A DNA stretch of 8,586 nucleotides from Pseudomonadota bacterium. Lineage in GTDB: Bacteria; Desulfobacterota; Anaeroferrophillalia; Anaeroferrophillales; Tharpellaceae. The notes beneath the pieces are model-generated. The model was given only the letters and a program-made list of their open reading frames with translations, was not told where the DNA came from and did not search any database. Made by a program: the position numbers and the translations under genes. The stretch is from NCBI GenBank assembly GCA_015486505.1, contig WFRP01000210.1, forward strand, positions 1 to 8,586. The letters are read 5' to 3'. Numbering within the stretch: the first letter of the stretch is position 1; the number at the start of each line of letters is the position of its first letter. Of this stretch, positions 4,772-8,586 are shown in pieces.

Positions 4772-6045
4772 TGATTGTTACCATGCTCTCAGTTTTTGTC
4801 GGTCTGCTCGTCCTCGGCGTACCGATTGCAGCGATTCTGCTTGCGACTTCGGGCATTAGCCTGCATTTTTTTACCTATACACCGCTTCTGGTTCTGCCGC
4901 AGCAGCTTTTCAATGCGCTCGATAATTTTGTCCTGCTGGCGATACCGTTCTTTATTCTCGCCGGGGCCATCATGACTGAAGGGGAGATGGCCGGCCGGCT
5001 GGTGGCGGTTATCCGTTATCTGGTGGGCCGGGTGCCGGGCGGTCTGGCGATTGCCGCACTTTTAGCCTGTATCTTCTTTGCCGCGCTTTCCGGTTCGAGC
5101 CCGGCGACGGTAATCGCGATTGGCTCAATTATGATTCCGGCCCTGAAAGATTCCGGATATGATGAAGATTTTTCGATCGGGCTTTTGACTTCAGCCGGAT
5201 CGCTGGGGGTGGTGATTCCGCCTTCAATTCCGATGATTCTCTACTGTCTGGTGATGAATGTTTCGGTTTCCGAACTCTTTATGGCCGGGATTATGCCGGG
5301 GCTTCTGGTCGGCCTGGTTTTTGCCGTTTATATCCTTATCAAAGCCCGGCGTCACGGCTGGCGCGAGCGGCGGACTTTTTCCGGCCGGGTTTTTCTGAAA
5401 TTACTTGGTGAAGGCATCTGGGCCATGCTGATGCCGGTAATTGTTCTCGGGGGGATTTACAGCGGGATATTTACGCCGACCGAAGCGGCGGCCGTGGCGG
5501 TGGTTTACGCTCTGTTTGTCGAGCTGGTTATTTATCGACAGATGAGTTGGCAAGGTTTTAATAAATGCCTGACCGAAGCGGCACTGCTTTCCGCGGCCCT
5601 GCTTTTTATTCTGGCGGCGGCGATGACCTTTGTCTGGCTTTTGACTTCGGAAGGCATCCCGGCGGCCCTGGCCGCCTGGATCACCCGCAATATTCACAGC
5701 CGCTGGCTTTTTCTGCTTTTGATCAACCTGCTTTTTCTGCTGCTGGGCTCGGTTATGGACGATGTTTCAGCCATGCTGATTCTTTCGCCGCTGCTGGTTG
5801 ACAGCCTGCGGCGTTACCATATCGATCTGATCCACTACGGTATCATTATGATTATGGTTATCGAGATCGGCTTTCTCACGCCGCCTTTTGGCCTCAACCT
5901 GTTCGTGAGTATGGGGCTTAGCGATAAAAGCCTGCTCGAGGTCAGCCGGGCGGTACTGCCTTTTCTGCTGCTGCTCCTTTTGACGATTATTCTGATAAGT
6001 GTTTTACCCGATATCAGTCTCTGGTTGCCGTCAGTTCTTAAGTAA
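4771..6045 (+). CDS. dctM: TRAP transporter large membrane subunit, DctM family
   Basis: This is the 424-residue, full-length transport subunit of a sodium- or proton-coupled TRAP importer, with about 11-12 hydrophobic segments. Typical landmarks are PFFILAGAIMTEG (about 58-70), AALSGSSPATVIAIGSIMIP (108-127), GSLGVVIPPSIPMILY (148-163), GGIYSGIFTPTEAAAVAVVY and, near the end, GFLTPPFGLNLFV. The two TP- and PP-containing hairpin regions correspond to the substrate and Na+ sites of the DctM/ion-transporter superfamily. The gene overlaps DctQ by one base and is the last gene of the operon. No terminator hairpin with a T run follows. The PIN remnant continues in the same frame directly after its TAA. 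Confidence 0.93.
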   Translation: MIVTMLSVFVGLLVLGVPIAAILLATSGISLHFFTYTPLLVLPQQLFNALDNFVLLAIPFFILAGAIMTEGEMAGRLVAVIRYLVGRVPGGLAIAALLACIFFAALSGSSPATVIAIGSIMIPALKDSGYDEDFSIGLLTSAGSLGVVIPPSIPMILYCLVMNVSVSELFMAGIMPGLLVGLVFAVYILIKARRHGWRERRTFSGRVFLKLLGEGIWAMLMPVIVLGGIYSGIFTPTEAAAVAVVYALFVELVIYRQMSWQGFNKCLTEAALLSAALLFILAAAMTFVWLLTSEGIPAALAAWITRNIHSRWLFLLLINLLFLLLGSVMDDVSAMLILSPLLVDSLRRYHIDLIHYGIIMIMVIEIGFLTPPFGLNLFVSMGLSDKSLLEVSRAVLPFLLLLLLTIILISVLPDISLWLPSVLK

Positions 6046-6261
6046 GCCAGGCTGTTTGCCGAGAGTTACAATTCAATTTTTACAATCGCAACCCCCAATT
6101 TGAATATTATGGAAGACGACCCGGATGACAACAAGTTTATGGAATGTGCCGTTGCCCTCGATAGCAAAATAATTATTTCGGGAGATAAACAGCGGAAAAA
6201 CAGCAGGAAATATATAGACATTCAGATTATGTCCCCAAAAGAGTTTGTCGATAAATATTAA
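6046..6261 (+). pseudogene. C-terminal remnant of a PIN-domain toxin
   Basis: The frame directly after the DctM stop is open to TAA at 6259-6261 and reads, in order, RLFAESYNSIFTIATPNLN, IMEDDPDDNKFMECAVALDS, KIIISGDKQ and IQIMSPKEFVDKY. The DPDDNKF-ECA block, the ISGDK strand and the SP-EF ending are the hallmark C-terminal half of the 'putative toxin-antitoxin, PIN family' ribonucleases. The N-terminal strand with the first catalytic Asp and the central Glu region are missing, and the usual Leu pair after SGDK is changed to Arg-Lys. No start codon or ribosome site suits the fragment, and no antitoxin gene is nearby. It is a dead fragment, probably fused to this locus by a deletion ending at or near the DctM stop. 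Confidence 0.7.
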
Positions 6262-6280
6262 AGCGGATGGAAGGATTAAA

Positions 6281-6967
6281 ATGAATATTGTTGAAGTAGT
6301 CAGAACCGACTGGATTTTCGTGATGCGCTTACTGGTGGCGATGCTTCTCGGGGGCTTTGTCGGTATGGAGCGGCAGTCTCGCGGGCGGGAGGCCGGATTG
6401 CGAACCAATATTCTGGTCTGTCTGGGGTCGGCGGCGGTTATTGTCGCGTTTCAGAAACTATCTCTTGAGGTCAACGTCGGGGCTGAATCGGTGATTCGGA
6501 TGGACCCGGCCCGGGCCGCCGCCGGGGTTATAACCGGCATCGGCTTTCTCGGAGCCGGAACCATCATCAAAAGTAATGACTTTGTCCGGGGGCTGACCAC
6601 CGCGGCCTCAATCTGGGTGGTTTCCGCGATCGGCGTGATTGTCGGATTAGGTGAGTTGCTTGTCGCTATTGTTCTGACTTTGCTGGTTCTGGTGTCGCTT
6701 TACGCTCTGCATCGACTGCCGATTACAGGTGATCAGTATTTCACTTTACATCTTAAATGGCATGGGGATTTAGGCTTGTTCGATGAAGTGCTTGAACAAT
6801 TCTTGCGGGAAGATATAATAGTTAAAAACAGCAATGTAACCCGGCAGCCGAAGACTGAAAAATGCCAGGTGGTTCTGGTTGTCTGTCTGCGCCGGCTGGA
6901 TCAATTTAATTTGATAATGAACCGGCTGCAGAATGATAAGCGTTTCGACGAAGTTGCCTGGAATTAA
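6281..6967 (+). CDS. MgtC/SapB-family membrane protein
   Basis: The 228-residue protein has four to five spans in its first 145 residues and a cytoplasmic ACT-like domain at about 151-228. MgtC landmarks are GGFVGMERQSRGREAGLRTN (24-43), the conserved Asp in RMDPARAAAGVITG, GIGFLGAGTII (86-96) and VRGLTTAASIWV (102-113). The family is linked to growth in low magnesium and, in pathogens, to intracellular survival and control of the F-type ATPase; many environmental members have no known role. ATG at 6281 is preceded by GGAAGG (about 6269-6274) with 6-7 bp spacing, so earlier TTG starts are unlikely. The only sequence upstream is the PIN remnant, so the promoter may lie inside it. The gene converges with the barrel gene downstream, leaving 102 bp. 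Confidence 0.88.
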   Translation: MNIVEVVRTDWIFVMRLLVAMLLGGFVGMERQSRGREAGLRTNILVCLGSAAVIVAFQKLSLEVNVGAESVIRMDPARAAAGVITGIGFLGAGTIIKSNDFVRGLTTAASIWVVSAIGVIVGLGELLVAIVLTLLVLVSLYALHRLPITGDQYFTLHLKWHGDLGLFDEVLEQFLREDIIVKNSNVTRQPKTEKCQVVLVVCLRRLDQFNLIMNRLQNDKRFDEVAWN

Positions 6968-7038
6968 CTGTTTGTCGTGGACATTGTCGTTTTTGTCTGG
7001 ATTGCTATTTGATTTTTCCCGTGATTCCTGGCTTTGAC

Positions 7039-7080
7039 AGTCAACCGTAACCGTCAGTAACTGTAACCGTCAGTAACTGT
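7039..7080. repeat. 16-bp tandem duplication at the 3' end of the outer-membrane protein gene
   Basis: GTAACCGTCAGTAACT occurs twice head-to-tail (about 7047-7062 and 7063-7078), followed by the first bases of a third (GTAAC). The copy nearer the gene contains its stop codon and last codons (RYSY); the other copy is a duplicated tail in the convergent intergenic region. No clear intrinsic terminator for either gene was found in 6968-7069. Confidence 0.7.
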
Positions 7081-8392
7081 AACGCAGGCCGGCGTAGAGG
7101 TTGTTGTTGTCCTCGAACTGGCCGAAGAATGTATGTTCGTGTTTACCGTAAAAGAGGTTGGCGCCGCCGACAAGCTGCCAGTTGTCGGTGAGTTTGTAGC
7201 TTGCCTGGGGGCGCAGGTGGCTGTCATTGTCAGAGGGTGAGTAGTAGACAAAAAGTGATAACTTCAGATTCTGCTGGAGCAGCAATTGTGTCAGGCGCAG
7301 GGTCAGCAGGTGGCGGAACTCATCTCTTTCCGGCATCCCCGGCGGCAGGCTTTTCTGATAGTTGTGATAATCTTTAATCGCTTCAAGGTAATATTGGATG
7401 CCACCGGTAAGATTCGGAACCAGTTCATGTTCGTAGCCGGTCAGAAAACGCCATTCCGAATTGCGGATCATCGGGTCTTTGCCCGAATTATCTGCAAGTG
7501 AATCATAGTAACCGGCCTCCAGATGGGCCAGGCCGCCGGCCAGGGGGCCGCGCAGGCTCCCTCCCCAGACGCGCAGGCGCGGGAAGAAAAGTTTGCCGTC
7601 GCTTTTCATTCCTTCCGGGGTTTTCCAGTAACCGTCATAGAAATAGAGCGCGGTCTCGACCGGGCCGAAACGGTGATAGACACGCAGGGCGATTTCATCA
7701 TTGCTGAACCAGCTTGAGCGGTCATGGTCTTTCAAAGTCCGATTGCGGCCGACAATTTCCCCGGCGCTCGGTGACCAGTAGGAGAGGCGGTCGCCGTCAA
7801 TATAAATTGAAGGATTGAAACGGGGCATATAGACCAGATCAAAATTGGCCCAGTCAAAAAACAGGCTTAAACGGGCGGCATCTGCCGGGGCTTTCAGGTA
7901 CTCATCATCCCGGCCGATAAAAAATGACTGCCAGTCTTTGGGGAAGAGGTCGTTGATAAAGATAAGATCCCCGGTACCCCAGGTCATTATCTGGCGTCCG
8001 ACTTTTAGATCGGCACATTCCAGGGGGGAGCCGAGCAGGTAGATTTCGCGCAGATCACCACTTAAGCTATGCTCGACGGCATCGGCGCAGAGGTCGCCCT
8101 TAAATTTGGCCACCACCCAGTCAAAATCATAATCCACTTCAAGCTGGAGCCGGGTTTCCAGCATTGAAGTGCCCTGTTCCTTAACCGGGTTGACAATCCG
8201 GCGCCCGCCCCGGGCATCGATGAAGCCGTGGTAATCAATTCCGGCATCATCAAGTTTCCGGGCAAAATCGTTAAAGAAAGTTTCCGCAAAAACCGACTTT
8301 AACGGTGGCAGGCCGCTGAGCAATATGACAATCAGGCAAATTTTTATCAGGCCGGAAAATTGTCGGAATCGACCTTTGCGGATCAGATTCAT
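7070..8392 (-). CDS. Outer-membrane beta-barrel protein, porin-like (DUF1302-like)
   Basis: From the ATG at 8392 the protein has 440 residues, with a signal peptide of about 36 residues (basic MNLIRKGRFR, hydrophobic core, SVFA before ETFF). The mature part is rich in alternating polar/aromatic strands and ends LYAGLRYSY; a terminal aromatic residue is the usual barrel-assembly signal. The block LKVGRQIMTWGTGDLIFIND (129-148), followed by DLFPKDWQSFFIGRDDEY, matches a group of uncharacterised deltaproteobacterial barrels related to DUF1302/alginate-export type porins. Two Cys (102 and 126) lie on adjacent predicted strands and could form a disulfide. AAGGA (complement of 8401-8405) lies 8 bases before the ATG. 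The open frame extends upstream to 8446 through a 9-G run, but those codons would spoil the signal peptide. Substrate unknown. Confidence 0.75.
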   Translation of the reverse strand: MNLIRKGRFRQFSGLIKICLIVILLSGLPPLKSVFAETFFNDFARKLDDAGIDYHGFIDARGGRRIVNPVKEQGTSMLETRLQLEVDYDFDWVVAKFKGDLCADAVEHSLSGDLREIYLLGSPLECADLKVGRQIMTWGTGDLIFINDLFPKDWQSFFIGRDDEYLKAPADAARLSLFFDWANFDLVYMPRFNPSIYIDGDRLSYWSPSAGEIVGRNRTLKDHDRSSWFSNDEIALRVYHRFGPVETALYFYDGYWKTPEGMKSDGKLFFPRLRVWGGSLRGPLAGGLAHLEAGYYDSLADNSGKDPMIRNSEWRFLTGYEHELVPNLTGGIQYYLEAIKDYHNYQKSLPPGMPERDEFRHLLTLRLTQLLLQQNLKLSLFVYYSPSDNDSHLRPQASYKLTDNWQLVGGANLFYGKHEHTFFGQFEDNNNLYAGLRYSY

Positions 8393-8435
8393 AATGATAA
8401 TCCTTATAATATAGTAACTATTCAGCCAAATTTTA

Positions 8436-8473
8436 CCCCCCCCCACCTTCTGGAGGGGGCGGGGGTGGTTTTT
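8436..8473 (+). terminator. C9 tract with GC-rich stem-loop and T run (possible plus-strand terminator)
   Basis: A run of nine C (8436-8444) is followed by ACCTTCTGGAGGGGGCGGGGG and then TGGTTTTT. CCCCCACC can pair with GGAGGGGG around a TTCT loop with one A-A mismatch. On the plus strand this resembles an intrinsic terminator that would stop antisense transcription leaving the barrel gene. On the minus strand it lies 44-80 bp upstream of that gene's ATG. Function uncertain. Confidence 0.3.
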
Positions 8474-8527
8474 CGTAAGCGGTTGCGGAAACGATTTCGT
8501 TGTTTTTCGGAAGCGAGCGGGAGCCCA

Positions 8528-8586
8528 TTAGTACCTTACAGGTTATTTTCTTGTTTTTTTCGACAGCTTTTTTCAACTGTAAAAAC
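8528..8586 (+). mobile_element. Composite hairpin element, copy 3 (truncated by window end)
   Basis: From TTAGTACC to the last base of the window, 59 bases are identical to 2604-2662 of copy 1, covering the left arm and most of the loop of hairpin A. Perfect identity 5.9 kb apart points to recent spread or gene conversion. The base context before TTAG (GCGGGAGCCCA) differs from the other copies, although it resembles a shortened end of a B hairpin. Confidence 0.8.

Noticed and set aside
8393..8446. Upstream GTG start for the outer-membrane protein
   Set aside because: It adds 18 residues before a complete signal peptide, and AAGGA is placed for the ATG at 8392.

Overview
The window looks like a chromosomal piece of a Gram-negative, probably Desulfobacterota-like (former deltaproteobacterial) bacterium. 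This rests on a complete DctP-DctQ-DctM TRAP transporter, an ExbB/ExbD-type pair, a porin-like outer-membrane barrel, and short palindromic intergenic repeats of a kind I recall from Desulfo- genomes. The taxonomic call is an inference; no RNA gene or marker gene is present.

Layout. 1-153: leader, possibly the last codons of an upstream gene. 154-2149: a three-gene plus-strand cluster of an ExbB/TolQ/MotA-family proton-channel protein, an ExbD/TolR-like partner and a secreted SLT-type lytic transglycosylase; a ~100-bp palindromic repeat sits between the first two genes. 2191-2301: a 36-residue single-span membrane protein. 2302-3060: a gene graveyard with the C-terminal end of an ABC permease and the C-terminal end of an ABC ATPase. 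3154-6045: a TRAP operon behind a good sigma-70-type promoter. 6046-6261: C-terminal remnant of a PIN-domain toxin. 6281-6967: MgtC/SapB-family membrane protein. 7070-8392 (minus strand): outer-membrane beta-barrel protein. 8528-8586: third copy of the graveyard repeat, cut by the window end.

The most interesting structure is at 2604-2890. Two tandem composite units (134 and 149 bp), each with a long bulged hairpin (A) followed by a short GC-rich hairpin (B), lie inside the ABC ATPase remnant. TTAG occurs at the left edge, at the junction and at the right edge. Removing the 283 bp between the outer TTAG copies joins the two ATPase pieces exactly in frame, giving a normal ABC C-terminus with H-loop. 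The A-B unit is therefore an inserted element. Subterminal hairpins, no terminal inverted repeats and a tetranucleotide at the edge resemble non-autonomous IS200/IS605 or REP/RAYT-type elements moved by an HUH transposase in trans; that mechanism is inference.

Functionally, the first cluster suggests proton-motive-force-driven envelope work coupled to peptidoglycan cleavage. The TRAP operon imports an unidentified, probably carboxylate-bearing, solute. The MgtC-like and barrel genes converge and show no evident link to the rest.
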